Source: Rothia koreensis | Lineage (GTDB): Bacteria > Actinomycetota > Actinomycetes > Actinomycetales > Micrococcaceae | Length of the DNA stretch: 54,466 nt | Direction of reading: 5' to 3' | NCBI RefSeq assembly: GCF_004136575.1 | Contig: NZ_NOIQ01000016.1 | Location: 1-54,466, forward strand | Shown here: positions 1-8,182 of the stretch, one piece after another | Numbering within the stretch: the stretch's first letter is position 1 | How the letters are laid out: each line of letters begins with the position of its first letter | Translations under genes and position numbers: made by a program | The notes under the pieces: generated by a model | Told to the model about the DNA's origin: nothing | The model's input: the letters and a program-made list of their open reading frames with translations, nothing else | Databases searched by the model: none

Positions 1-28
1 CCCCTATCCCCCCCCTCGCCCCAACCGT

Positions 29-781
29 TCAGGAGAGTCGGCCGTCCCGCATCGTGGCCGTGGCGTCCACGGAGTCCAGCAGGTCGGTTTCGTGCGTGAC
101 CATCACGGTCGCGACGTCGAACTCCCGCGTGACCTCCCGCAAGAGATCGACGATTTCCCGGGAGCGCTCGTGGTCCAGGGCGGAGGTTGGTTCGTCGGCC
201 AGGAGCAGGGCCGGATCTCCCATGAGCGCCCGGGCGATGTTGACGCGCTGCCGCTGACCGCCCGAGAGCTGGTGGGGTCGCCGGTCCCCCACGCCCTCCA
301 GTCCCACACGCTCCAGGAGAGCGTCGGCGGCACGGGCCTTTTCCTTGAGCCGCGCGCCGCGCAGCCCGCGAACGTGCTCCGCGACCAGCAGCTGCTCCCG
401 GGCAGTGAGCGAGGGGATGAGATTCGGCTGTTGGAAGACGACGCCGATCTGCTCCCGCCGCAACCCGGCCCGCGTCTTCTCCGACTGCCCCACGGCCTCG
501 TTCCCGTTGATCCGGACCGAACCGCTGGTCGGTTCGACGAGGGCGCCGGCGACCGCCAGCAGCGACGACTTCCCGGATCCGGATTCCCCGACGAGCGCGG
601 TCATGGTTCCGCGGTCCGCGCGGAAATCCACGGAATCCAGGGCGGTCACCGTCCGCGGCTTGCCCTCGGCGGTGGTGCCGTCCGGGTATTCGAGAACGAC
701 GTCGCGTATTTCGAGGGCCGGACCCGTGCCACGGCCTGAGCGGGTTGTTTTCGTTGCGTGTTCTGCGACGTGACCCATCAT
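29..781 (-). CDS. ABC transporter ATP-binding protein, MacB/LolD type
   Basis: Cytoplasmic ATPase of an ABC exporter or extracytoplasmic-function complex, 250 aa. Walker A is GESGSGKSS (residues 65-73), the signature is LSGGQRQR, and Walker B runs into ADEPTSALD, so all catalytic motifs are intact. The first ~20 residues precede the usual start of the fold. The gene follows the FtsX-like permease on the same strand with two bases between stop and start, so the two are translationally coupled and should form one transporter. A divergent two-component system lies next door, an arrangement common for stress-sensing or drug-exporting MacB-like systems. The substrate is unknown. There are two adjacent ATGs at the start; the first is used here. 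Confidence 0.93.
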   Translation of the reverse strand: MMGHVAEHATKTTRSGRGTGPALEIRDVVLEYPDGTTAEGKPRTVTALDSVDFRADRGTMTALVGESGSGKSSLLAVAGALVEPTSGSVRINGNEAVGQSEKTRAGLRREQIGVVFQQPNLIPSLTAREQLLVAEHVRGLRGARLKEKARAADALLERVGLEGVGDRRPHQLSGGQRQRVNIARALMGDPALLLADEPTSALDHERSREIVDLLREVTREFDVATVMVTHETDLLDSVDATATMRDGRLS

Positions 782-783
782 GA

Positions 784-1935
784 TCAGTTGCCTCCTAGAG
801 CAATGAGGGGATCGATTTTTGCGACCTTTCGAACGGCGACCAGCGAGCCGAGCATGCCCAGGACCCAGATTCCCGCCGCGGGAAGCAGGGTCGTTCCCGC
901 GCTGAGCTGGAATGGGACTCCGTTCTGAGCCAACCAGCCGAGTCCGGCGCCGAGCCCGAGACCGAGCGCCGCACCGACCGCGAGCACGATGCCGGCCTGA
1001 CCGACCGCGTCCTTGATCAGGTATCGTCCGCCGGCACCGAGGGCACGGAGGATCGCGATGTCACGCGTCCGCTGAATGGTCCACACCGTCAGGAACGACA
1101 CGGTGACCAGGGCAGAGATGCCGTAGAGGAAGGCCTGCATGGTCAGCAACGACGAATGCTCCGACGAATAGGCAGGCAGACCCGAGAAGGAATCCTTGAC
1201 CTTCGAGACCACGGTCCCGGACGTCTGGGCGGCGTCGTTCCAGGCATTCTTGTCCAGGTCTCCGTTGAGGGCCATAGCGGTTCCGACGACGGCGTCGTCG
1301 CCCGTGGAGGGGACGTGCGCGATACTCTGCCAGGCAGCGGTGTCGACCCAAGCCACCGGACTGTGGCTGTAGTACTCGTCGGGGACCACGCCGCTGACCG
1401 TGAACTTCTGGCCCGAGATGCTCACCTCGTCGCCGACACCGGCACCCTGGTCGTCGGCGATCGACTGGGACACGACGACGTCGCCCTGCCCGGGATCGGC
1501 CGAACCGTCGATGGCCTTGCCGGCAGCGTGTCCCACGAGGCCCGACTCGTCCGGGACGCCGACGACGGCCACGCCCGCGGTGCTGTCCGCGGAGAGCTGC
1601 GTCTGGGTGAATCCGACCGGGACGGCGGAATCGACGCCGTCGGTGTGCTTCCACCGGTCAGCCTGGGACTCGGTGATCTGCGAGGCGGAGAAATCAACTT
1701 TGGCGTCCTTGCCGGCGTCCCCGGAGCTCCCCGAGTTTCCGGAGCCCCCGGCGGCGGGCGCGCCGAAGGCGAACCGGTCGGGATTGATCGAGGTGAGGGC
1801 CGAGGTGTTCTGGGATGCCAGACCACCCGTGAGACCCGTGAGCATGACCAGGAGGAGCGTGATCAGGCCGACCACGGACCCGATCAGGGCGAACCTCCCC
1901 CTGGCGTAGAAAACGTCTCTGATACCGACGAACAT
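784..1935 (-). CDS. FtsX-like ABC transporter permease
   Basis: Membrane subunit (383 aa) of the MacB-like transporter. An N-terminal membrane helix (about residues 12-35) is followed by a ~210-residue extracytoplasmic region rich in Gly, Ser and Asp. The C-terminal half has three more hydrophobic segments, including the FtsX-typical stretch TIQRTRDIAILRALGAGG. This four-helix layout with a large external loop fits the MacB/FtsX family. The start was placed at the ATG with AGGAAAGGAACC just upstream; a longer reading adds 30 residues with no sensible signal. It is the first gene of a two-gene operon with the ATPase. Expression is probably controlled by the divergent histidine kinase/response regulator pair (inference from adjacency). 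Confidence 0.9.
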   Translation of the reverse strand: MFVGIRDVFYARGRFALIGSVVGLITLLLVMLTGLTGGLASQNTSALTSINPDRFAFGAPAAGGSGNSGSSGDAGKDAKVDFSASQITESQADRWKHTDGVDSAVPVGFTQTQLSADSTAGVAVVGVPDESGLVGHAAGKAIDGSADPGQGDVVVSQSIADDQGAGVGDEVSISGQKFTVSGVVPDEYYSHSPVAWVDTAAWQSIAHVPSTGDDAVVGTAMALNGDLDKNAWNDAAQTSGTVVSKVKDSFSGLPAYSSEHSSLLTMQAFLYGISALVTVSFLTVWTIQRTRDIAILRALGAGGRYLIKDAVGQAGIVLAVGAALGLGLGAGLGWLAQNGVPFQLSAGTTLLPAAGIWVLGMLGSLVAVRKVAKIDPLIALGGN

Positions 1936-2020
1936 CGCGGTTCCTTTCCTGTGGATTTCGTTGGTACCAACTCTTCCGGGCCGGCCTCGCGCGCACATCG
2001 CAAGGATGGACGAACCTTCG

Positions 2021-2038
2021 ATCAACCATTCGGTTGAT
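2021..2038. promoter_or_regulatory. Palindrome in the divergent ABC/TCS promoter region
   Basis: The sequence ATCAACC-ATTC-GGTTGAT has two perfect 7-bp arms around 4 bp. It lies in the 138-bp gap between the exporter permease and the sensor kinase, 36 bp before the kinase GTG. It is a plausible operator for the adjacent response regulator or another dimeric repressor. No binding partner can be assigned from sequence alone. Confidence 0.4.
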
Positions 2039-2073
2039 GCCCCCTCGACCGGCTCACCGCTAGGCTGAATCCT

Positions 2074-3474
2074 GTGAGTTCAGCCCAATCCCTCGAGCCT
2101 CGAGACGCCCCGAGTCGCGTTCTGCAGACTCTGCGCATCGCCTTGCACGTGATGTTCGCGTTCCTTCTGGGATTCGGCCTGATTCGCTATCTCGTCGGCA
2201 GCTCCGACACCCCGAATCCGGCCCCCAAGATCTGCGCGGTGGCCACCGTGCTGCTGATGGGGACGGTGTATCTCATCGGCACCGTGTGGGAGAACCGGTA
2301 CGCCCGGGCACGGCGATCGGGACGCGTCACCACGGCGTCGACCCCCCGGCGGTTCGCGGGCTGGTGGCTGACCTGCGTGACGCTCGCCTGGATCGCTCTT
2401 CTCCTCATTTCGGCAAACTTCGTGTGGGTCGTCTTTCCCCTGATGTTCCTATACCTGCACTTGCTCCGGCTGTGGCATGGGGTGATTGCGGTCGGGATCC
2501 TGTGGGCGCTCTCCTCGCTCGTGCCCCTGTGGCAGCTCGCGAGCGCGGATCAGCTGGACCGGTTCTCTCCGGGGTCCTTCCTCGGCCCCCTCCTGGGTGC
2601 GGGTCTGGCCATCGTGATTTCGACGGCGTACCGCGCGCTGCACCACGAGGCGCTCCATCACCAGCGTGTCGCGGAGGCACTGCGCATGGCCCAGGCCGAA
2701 CTCGCCGAGAAGGAGCACCAGGCCGGACGCATGGAGGAGCGGGACAGGCTCGCCCGGGAAATCCACGACACGGTGGCGCAGGGCCTGTCTTCGATCGTCC
2801 TCATGTCGCGGGCAGCCTCCGCGAGTCTCACCGGTGGGCGACTCGACGAGGTCGGCTCCCGGATCGGCACGATTCAGGACACCGCTTCCGACAACCTCGA
2901 GGAGGCGAGGCGGTTTGTGAGGGACCTGTCCTCTCCCGCGTTGGGGCAGTCCTTGGTCTCTGCGCTGGAATCCGCGTGCGAGCGGACGCAGGGACGGGCG
3001 GCGGCCGAAGGCGGAGAGCTGCATTGCACCCTGCGCACGGAGGGCGCCGATCCGTCCGGGCTTCCCGAGACGGTAGCCTCGGCCCTGTTGCGCGCGGCCC
3101 AGGAGGGCCTGGCCAACGTGGTCAAGCACGCCCGCGCGGACATTGCCGTGGTCACCCTGGCGGTGTGGGACGCCGACGTCGCCCTGGACGTCTACGACGA
3201 TGGCCGCGGTTTCGACCCCGCAGCCTCCGCATCCTCCGCGACCTCCGCGTCCCGTGCGGAGGACGACGCCGCAACCGAGGGCGACGTCGCCGGCGGCTAC
3301 GGCCTCCTGGGTCTGCGCCGTCGGCTCGAAACGCTGGGCGGAAGCCTCTCCGTCGACTCGGCGCCGGGAGAGGGAACCGTGGTGGGCGTGCGGATCCCGC
3401 TGACCTCGGCGCCAACCACCTCTGGCCCAACGACCTCGGCCCCAACCACCTCGCCCGAGGGAGGAGAACGATGA
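2074..3474 (+). CDS. Sensor histidine kinase, NarL/DesK-type (HisKA_3)
   Basis: Membrane sensor kinase, 466 aa. The N-terminal ~165 residues contain about five hydrophobic segments and no large extracellular loop, suggesting sensing at or within the membrane. A short coiled linker leads to the dimerization/phosphoacceptor helix LAREIHDTVAQGLSS, with the likely phosphorylated His at residue 231. The ATP-binding domain shows an N-box around AQEGLANVVKHA, a G1 box DDGRGFD and a G2-like GGYGLLGLRRR. The C-terminus ends in a Thr/Pro/Ser-rich repeat tail (TSAPTTSGPTTSAPTTS). The start is a GTG. Its stop overlaps the start of the response regulator, so kinase and regulator are made together. The signal is unknown. 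Confidence 0.92.
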   Translation: MSSAQSLEPRDAPSRVLQTLRIALHVMFAFLLGFGLIRYLVGSSDTPNPAPKICAVATVLLMGTVYLIGTVWENRYARARRSGRVTTASTPRRFAGWWLTCVTLAWIALLLISANFVWVVFPLMFLYLHLLRLWHGVIAVGILWALSSLVPLWQLASADQLDRFSPGSFLGPLLGAGLAIVISTAYRALHHEALHHQRVAEALRMAQAELAEKEHQAGRMEERDRLAREIHDTVAQGLSSIVLMSRAASASLTGGRLDEVGSRIGTIQDTASDNLEEARRFVRDLSSPALGQSLVSALESACERTQGRAAAEGGELHCTLRTEGADPSGLPETVASALLRAAQEGLANVVKHARADIAVVTLAVWDADVALDVYDDGRGFDPAASASSATSASRAEDDAATEGDVAGGYGLLGLRRRLETLGGSLSVDSAPGEGTVVGVRIPLTSAPTTSGPTTSAPTTSPEGGER

Positions 3475-4106
3475 CATCCCGGATCAAGGTTCTTCTGGTG
3501 GACGACCACCCCGTGGTCCGGGCCGGGTTGCGTGCTCTGCTGGACGGGTTCGAGGAAGTCGTGGTCGTGGCAGAGGCGGGCGACGGCGGTTCCGCGCTGC
3601 GAATCGCCGAATCCCACGCAGGGACCGAGAACTCGATCGACCTGGTGGTGATGGACATTCAGATGCCGGGCACGGACGGCATCACCGCCACGGCGAAATT
3701 CAAGGAGATGCAGGGGCCTCCGGTACTGATTCTGACCACGTACGACACTCAGGCCGATATCGTCGCGGCCGTCCGCGCCGGAGCACTGGGGTATCTCCTC
3801 AAGGATGCGCCGCCGGAGACCCTGCGACGCGCCGTCGTCGATACCGCGGCCGGCAAGAGCACCCTGGCCCCGGCGGTCAGCGCGGCCCTCCTCGCCAGCA
3901 TGCAGAAGCCCGAGCAGAGGCTGTCCGATCGGGAGACCGAGATTCTGCGCCTGTTGGCCACGGGGTTGAGCAACCGAGAACTGTCCAAGAAGCTGTTCAT
4001 CTCGGAGGCTACGGTCAAGACCCACTTGGTGCACATCTACGACAAGCTCGACGTCGAGAATCGCACCGCCGCAATTTCGAAGGCGCGGCAGAACAAACTG
4101 ATCTAG
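3471..4106 (+). CDS. LuxR/NarL-family response regulator
   Basis: DNA-binding response regulator, 211 aa. The receiver domain has the acidic pair in LLVDDHP and a phospho-acceptor Asp in VVMDIQMPG (residue 62), plus LLKDAPPETL in the output face. A small insertion before the Asp strand (ESHAGTENS) makes the receiver slightly longer than usual. The C-terminal LuxR helix-turn-helix runs from LSDRETEILRLL to ATVKTHLVHIYDKL. The start is the ATG overlapping the kinase stop (ATGA) with GAGGAGAACG as ribosome site; the frame stays open far upstream but that part is a shadow of the kinase. It probably regulates its own operon and the divergent ABC exporter. Confidence 0.93.
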   Translation: MTSRIKVLLVDDHPVVRAGLRALLDGFEEVVVVAEAGDGGSALRIAESHAGTENSIDLVVMDIQMPGTDGITATAKFKEMQGPPVLILTTYDTQADIVAAVRAGALGYLLKDAPPETLRRAVVDTAAGKSTLAPAVSAALLASMQKPEQRLSDRETEILRLLATGLSNRELSKKLFISEATVKTHLVHIYDKLDVENRTAAISKARQNKLI

Positions 4107-4143
4107 ACCCTCGCGGTTCTCTGCGGATCGACGCCCTGCGGGG

Positions 4144-4380
4144 CTATTCTCCCTCGTGGTTGCCGCCGCGCGTCTCGTTGCTCGGCGCACCATCCTGCCC
4201 GTCGTTCTCTCGCTGCTCGTGGAGGGCTTTCCTTCGTTCGTATTCCCTCTTGAGACGCTGACGCGGATCGCTCTGCGAGCTGCCCTGGGCCGGGCCGACG
4301 AAGATCAGGAGAGTCCTGACGGCCCGGTTCTTGAGACGGAACATGAACGTGAACTCGTCATCGCGCGACGCATCGGTCAT
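4144..4380 (-). CDS. Small basic protein of unknown function, divergent from OhrR
   Basis: A 78-aa protein I do not recognise. The N-terminal half is moderately hydrophobic (FRLKNRAVRTLLIFVGPAQ), followed by a basic helix RQRLKREYERRKALHEQREN and a polar Gly/Asn-rich tail. It has no signal peptide. A strong ribosome site (TTGGAGGAG) precedes the ATG. It is transcribed away from the OhrR-type regulator, with the putative operator between them, so it may belong to that regulon. It is not Ohr: it lacks the size and the paired cysteines of that family. The promoter position and ribosome site support a real gene; the function is unknown. Confidence 0.65.
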   Translation of the reverse strand: MTDASRDDEFTFMFRLKNRAVRTLLIFVGPAQGSSQSDPRQRLKREYERRKALHEQRENDGQDGAPSNETRGGNHEGE

Positions 4381-4393
4381 CGGAACTCCTCCA

Positions 4394-4428
4394 ATAGTTT
4401 GTACACAAATTCATTGTACGCAAACTAT
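4394..4428. promoter_or_regulatory. Probable OhrR/MarR operator
   Basis: An imperfect inverted repeat with 15-nt arms (12 matching) around ATTCA. The outer halves are ATAGTTTG / CAAACTAT. The inner part (4402-4418) is TACACAAATTCATTGTA, which resembles the TACAATT-AATTGTA operators of OhrR. It sits between the divergent small gene and the OhrR-type gene, where it could repress both. Confidence 0.6.
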
Positions 4429-4504
4429 ATGCTGGGGCGGAACCGCTTAGAATTTATTGCGGCCGGCAAGCAACCGGTCGTCATCAGAACAGGGAGCGCG
4501 AGGA

Positions 4505-4960
4505 ATGGATCACGAAGAGTTTCCGTCCGAGGACCCGCTGGCCCTCGAAAGCCAGGTCTGCTTCGCCATTTCATTGGCGTCACGCAGCGTGATCGCGGCG
4601 TATCGCCCCGTGCTCGAACCGTTGAATCTGACTCACCCGCAGTATCTGGTCATGCTCGCCCTCTGGCAGCACTCCCCGGCGTCGGTCAAGGATTTGGGCG
4701 AGCGCTTGAGCATCGACTCGGGGACCCTGTCACCGCTGCTCAAACGCTTGCAGGCCCAGGGCTACATCACCCGCGAACGCAACGGAACGGACAACCGTTC
4801 GCTGGACATCGCGCTGACCCCGAGTGGGCGGAGCCTTCGCCGCGAAGCGGAGAAGATACCGGGCATCATGATGGAGAGACTCGGGATGGACAAGGAAGAG
4901 CTCCAGGCGCTGCACGCGTCGATGATGAAGGTCATCGACCACGTGCGACACCAGGAGTAA
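4505..4960 (+). CDS. ohrR: OhrR-type MarR-family organic hydroperoxide sensor
   Basis: MarR-family repressor, 151 aa, with the features of OhrR: the reactive cysteine in ESQVCFAISLASRS (Cys19), the Tyr-containing helix (IAAYRPVLEPLNLTHPQYLV), and a winged helix with VKDLGERLSIDSGTLSPLLKRL. In this family, oxidation of the N-terminal Cys by organic hydroperoxides releases DNA. The start is the ATG after GGGAGCGCGAGGA; an upstream in-frame ATG would add 16 residues before the family start. No ohr peroxiredoxin gene lies beside it, which is unusual. The divergent gene is a small unknown protein instead. The family assignment is firm; the peroxide-sensing role is inferred from the conserved Cys. 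Confidence 0.85.
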   Translation: MDHEEFPSEDPLALESQVCFAISLASRSVIAAYRPVLEPLNLTHPQYLVMLALWQHSPASVKDLGERLSIDSGTLSPLLKRLQAQGYITRERNGTDNRSLDIALTPSGRSLRREAEKIPGIMMERLGMDKEELQALHASMMKVIDHVRHQE

Positions 4961-5109
4961 CCCGCCCGGGCGCAACCCACCGGCTCGCCCCAGAACGGGC
5001 TCGCCCCCCCAGGACGACGACGCTTGGCCTCCGCGTGACGGCGACGCACCCGCTCGCATCGAGCTCCCCGCCCGCTCTCCACCGTGAACGCGAGCGACAA
5101 CAGGCGCCC

Positions 5110-6099
5110 TCAAAAACTGCCCGTGGCTCCTCCGCCGCTGAATCCGGCGCCACCGCCGAAGGATGTCCCGCTCGACGCGCTCCCACTCGAGGGGTGCGTT
5201 CCTGAGCCCGAATACAGTGTCGGCGACGCCGCATAGAGCGGCAACCACGCGCCGAAGGTGGGCGCGTACTGGGTGAAGACCTGGGGGTCGTCCTTCGGGT
5301 CGAGCTCTTCTCCGTTCCGTCTCGCCTCTTCACGGCGACGCTCACGTTCATCCTCGTCCCCGGGCCGCCGCGGATGATTGAACCTGTACGTCCGGAACGC
5401 CTGACGGGTCTCCGGTTCGACCTCCGCCCCGGGATTCTCCCTCAGGTATTCGCTGATTTCGCGGTCGGCCTTCCGGTACATCCTGCGCTTGCGGTACTGA
5501 TAGAGCAGGACGACGACGAGCAACAGGAACAGGATCGTTCCCAGGGCAAGGTATAACGCGTTCTTCTCCCAGAACCCTTGCTCCTTGCCCGGGGAAGAGA
5601 TCCCCTGGACGTCGTCGTAGATGGCCCGGGTCGCGTCCGTCAGACCCTGGGCGTAGTGGTCGTCCTCGAGAGCAGGCTCCAGAACGTTTTCGGTGACGGC
5701 CGAGGCGTCGTCGTCCGTGAAGGTTTCGCGAGCGCCGTCGGCAACCTCGATCCGTGTGACCCTCTCATCCGTATCGACCGCAATGAGAATGCCGTTGTCC
5801 TTGCCCTTGTCCCCGATTCCCCAGCTTTCGGCGGCGTCTCTCGTCCAGTCCTCCCAGTCGCCGTCGACGCCGTCGATCGTCAGGATCGCAACACGGGCGC
5901 CGTCAGTATGCGCATTGCGTTCGTCGATCCGTTGGTTCAGAACCCGTTCGTCATCGTCGCTGAGCACGTCAGCCTGGTCGAGGACATTCCCGTGGGCGGG
6001 TGGCTCCGGTATCGCGGTCCTGCCCCCGCCGCAGGCGGACAGAAAAACGGTGGCGAGAAGCAGAAAGACGGCGCCGATGAGCGCACGAGACCTTGTCAT
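5110..6099 (-). CDS. TPM-domain lipoprotein
   Basis: Surface lipoprotein of 329 aa. A signal sequence ends in a lipobox LSACGGG. It is followed by a TPM domain (about residues 40-165), beginning with NVLDQADVLSDDDERVLNQR and containing the typical GIGDKGKDNGILIAVDTDER. Then come one transmembrane helix (about 185-205), a charged region and a Gly/Ser-rich tail ending GGGAGFSGGGATGSF. TPM proteins are envelope proteins, some with phosphatase-like activity and some helping photosystem or membrane-protein maintenance; the actinobacterial members are uncharacterised. The Gly-rich phenylalanine tail is typical of this family. The ribosome site is GAGGGAACC. It is convergent with ohrR and not obviously in an operon. 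Confidence 0.85.
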   Translation of the reverse strand: MTRSRALIGAVFLLLATVFLSACGGGRTAIPEPPAHGNVLDQADVLSDDDERVLNQRIDERNAHTDGARVAILTIDGVDGDWEDWTRDAAESWGIGDKGKDNGILIAVDTDERVTRIEVADGARETFTDDDASAVTENVLEPALEDDHYAQGLTDATRAIYDDVQGISSPGKEQGFWEKNALYLALGTILFLLLVVVLLYQYRKRRMYRKADREISEYLRENPGAEVEPETRQAFRTYRFNHPRRPGDEDERERRREEARRNGEELDPKDDPQVFTQYAPTFGAWLPLYAASPTLYSGSGTHPSSGSASSGTSFGGGAGFSGGGATGSF

Positions 6100-6195
6100 G
6101 GTGGTTCCCTCGAGGTCGATGCGGAATGGGCGACACCAATTTTAGGCGATACCCCGCCCCACCTTGCCGTTGTTCACAGCAACCCGGAGGGATGA

Positions 6196-6711
6196 CTAGG
6201 CTGCGGAGATGCCGTCGTCGTTCGACGATGTCTCCATCGGGGCACCCGGCCCCTGGGCGACTCGGAGGATCCTTGCGGCCTCGGCCACCTGTTCCTCGAC
6301 CGTGACGACGCGCCGTTCGACGGACTCCGTCTTGGAGCAGCCGCCCGCGCACGCGCCGTCGCACCGCATCATGGCGAGCGCTTCCGCGCAGAGGGCGAGG
6401 GAATTTCCGGCCTTGGACAGGGCGCGGTGGAGGTCCGCGTAATGGCCGTCGGGCGAGGCGGGCACATCGGTCGACTCGCTCGGTGCAAGACGGTGCGCCC
6501 CGGCCGCCACGGCGCGGACCTCGGGGAGGAGATCGGCAAGCCTGTTGGCGGAAGGAATCAGGGATTCGAGCGAGGTCTCATCGTCCACGCGCTCGAGAAT
6601 CTGATGGAAACGATCGAGGCCACGACGGAAACGATCATGGGCCCGGCGCCAGACGCCCTGCCCCATGTCGGCAGAATCGCGCCTTCCTTGGACAAAGTCC
6701 TTGAGTCCCAC
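6196..6711 (-). CDS. Conserved hypothetical cytoplasmic helical protein
   Basis: A 171-aa protein without signal peptide or membrane segments, predicted mostly helical. A central cysteine-rich stretch, MMRCDGACAGGCSK, holds three of its four cysteines and could bind metal or form disulfides (inference). The start is a GTG with GAGGAGGGATC before it. A possible DtxR/IdeR iron box lies 33 bp upstream. I cannot assign a family. Confidence 0.7.
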   Translation of the reverse strand: MGLKDFVQGRRDSADMGQGVWRRAHDRFRRGLDRFHQILERVDDETSLESLIPSANRLADLLPEVRAVAAGAHRLAPSESTDVPASPDGHYADLHRALSKAGNSLALCAEALAMMRCDGACAGGCSKTESVERRVVTVEEQVAEAARILRVAQGPGAPMETSSNDDGISAA

Positions 6712-7032
6712 GATCCCTCCTCTCGCACGCCTCAGTCACCGGGTTAGGTGCACCTCACCAGAATACAGGACCGGCGACTTATTGACACCCTGTCACTTCA
6801 GCGTGCGATATCCAATCCCTCACCGCACTTGTCCAGAACATTCACAGACCACATCGCCGGAACGGGCACTGCCGCGGGATCCGTGCAGGTCGAGTGCGGG
6901 GGATTCCCAGTGAAACGCAACGCGGCGTCATACAGTCAACCCTCTTCATCCCTCAAGGAATTTTCCAGCACTGCCCGGCCGTTGAGCTGTCAGACCAATG
7001 GCTTTCCAGACCTCCGAAAGGTGTGCACGACT
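6712..7032. other. Intergenic region upstream of the trans-sulfuration gene
   Basis: A 321-bp region between divergent genes. It contains the possible iron box near its left end. I searched it by eye for S-box/SAM riboswitch cores and for RNA genes and saw none. A weak ribosome site (GAAAGGTG) precedes the ATG of the PLP enzyme. Confidence 0.5.
6744..6762. promoter_or_regulatory. Possible DtxR/IdeR-like iron box
   Basis: The 19-mer TTAGGTGCACCTCACCAGA keeps the TTAGGT left half and the CTCACC right-half core of actinobacterial DtxR/DmdR boxes (consensus TTAGGTTAGGCTAACCTAA), 12-13 of 19 positions depending on the reference. The central bases deviate and instead form AGGTGCACCT, a perfect 10-bp palindrome. 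It lies 33 bp upstream of the 171-aa hypothetical gene. Confidence 0.35.
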
Positions 7033-8166
7033 ATGGCCGGTTTCACGACCCGCACCATTCATGCGCTCGAAGGCATCCACCAGGGTGCCGTGACGCCGCC
7101 GATCCACGCGGCGTCGACGTTCCTCCAGCCCACCGAGGGCGGCGAGGGAGAATACGAGTACCAGCGCGGCGGGAACCCCACGCGCGACGATGCCCAGCGC
7201 ACGCTCGCGACCCTCGAGAACGCAGGGCACAGCTTCTTGTTCGCGACCGGTATGGCCGCGACCGCCGCTGCACTCGGAACCCTCCACGCGGGCGATACCG
7301 TCCTCATGTCCTTGCCGGTCTATGGCGGCAACTACCGTTTCGCGACCATCGAATTGCCCAAACGCGGCGTGGAGCACCGCTTCGTCCCGGATCCCAATGC
7401 GCTCACCGACGAGGACTTCGACGACTCTGTCGCGATGGTCTTCCTCGAGACGCCCGCGAACCCGACCCTGCGCGTGGCTGACATTCGTCGCGCGGCCGAT
7501 CTGGCGCACCGGCACGGGGCCCTGCTGGTTGTCGACAACACGTTCCTGACCCCTTACCTGCAGCGCCCGCTCGAACACGGTGCCGACATCACGGTGCAGT
7601 CGGCCACCAAGTACCTGGCCGGGCACGGTGACCTGCTGGGCGGCGTCGCCTCGACCGACGACGACGCCCTGGCCGAGGAGCTGTTCAAGGCCCAGCTGAT
7701 TTCGGGCGGGGTCCTCTCCCCGATCGATTCGTACCGCCTGATCCAGAACGTCAAGACCTTGGCGCTGCGCATGGATCGGCAACAGGACAATGCCCGTCGC
7801 GTCATTGATGCCCTGCGCGAGCACCCGGCCGTCTCCCGGATCCATACACCCGGTTCGTTCAGCACCGAAGAATCCGAGATCCAGGAGAAGCAGGCGGACG
7901 GCCCCGGCGCTGTTTTCTCGATGGAAATCGCGGAAGGCAAGGACATCCGCGCGTTCCTGGGCGCGCTCCGAGTTTTCGGCTTCGCCGTGAGCCTCGGCGG
8001 AATCGAATCCCTGCTGTGCCTCCCCGCGAGCATGACTCAGGGCGCATACTCGGAGGAAGACCTCGTGACGGCGGAGATACCGGACCATCTGGTTCGCGTT
8101 GCGGTGGGCATCGAGGACCCGGAGGACCTGGTCTCCGATCTCATCGGCGCACTGGATGCCGCGTGA
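7033..8166 (+). CDS. PLP-dependent trans-sulfuration enzyme (cystathionine gamma-synthase/lyase family)
   Basis: Cytoplasmic Cys/Met-metabolism PLP enzyme, 377 aa, near the usual family length. It starts at the ATG of MAGFTTRTIHALEG and shows the substrate-loop motif YEYQRGGNPTRDDAQRTLA. The PLP-binding lysine is in SATKYLAGHGD (Lys193), followed by LLGGVAS. The C-terminal domain contains SLGGIESLLCLPASMTQG, typical of gamma-lyases and gamma-synthases. Sequence motifs alone do not separate cystathionine gamma-synthase, gamma-lyase and methionine gamma-lyase. The next three genes encode a polar amino-acid ABC importer with only 16 bp between, which favours a role in using imported cystine or another sulfur amino acid. 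Confidence 0.88.
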   Translation: MAGFTTRTIHALEGIHQGAVTPPIHAASTFLQPTEGGEGEYEYQRGGNPTRDDAQRTLATLENAGHSFLFATGMAATAAALGTLHAGDTVLMSLPVYGGNYRFATIELPKRGVEHRFVPDPNALTDEDFDDSVAMVFLETPANPTLRVADIRRAADLAHRHGALLVVDNTFLTPYLQRPLEHGADITVQSATKYLAGHGDLLGGVASTDDDALAEELFKAQLISGGVLSPIDSYRLIQNVKTLALRMDRQQDNARRVIDALREHPAVSRIHTPGSFSTEESEIQEKQADGPGAVFSMEIAEGKDIRAFLGALRVFGFAVSLGGIESLLCLPASMTQGAYSEEDLVTAEIPDHLVRVAVGIEDPEDLVSDLIGALDAA

Positions 8167-8182
8167 GGCCGGAAGGAAGACG

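Noticed and set aside
2286-3470. Long open frame upstream of and fused to the response regulator
   Set aside because: It is a shadow of the kinase gene in another frame; the regulator has its own ribosome site and an ATGA overlap.
6763-7032. SAM riboswitch before the trans-sulfuration gene
   Set aside because: No recognisable core or stem pattern could be seen by eye.
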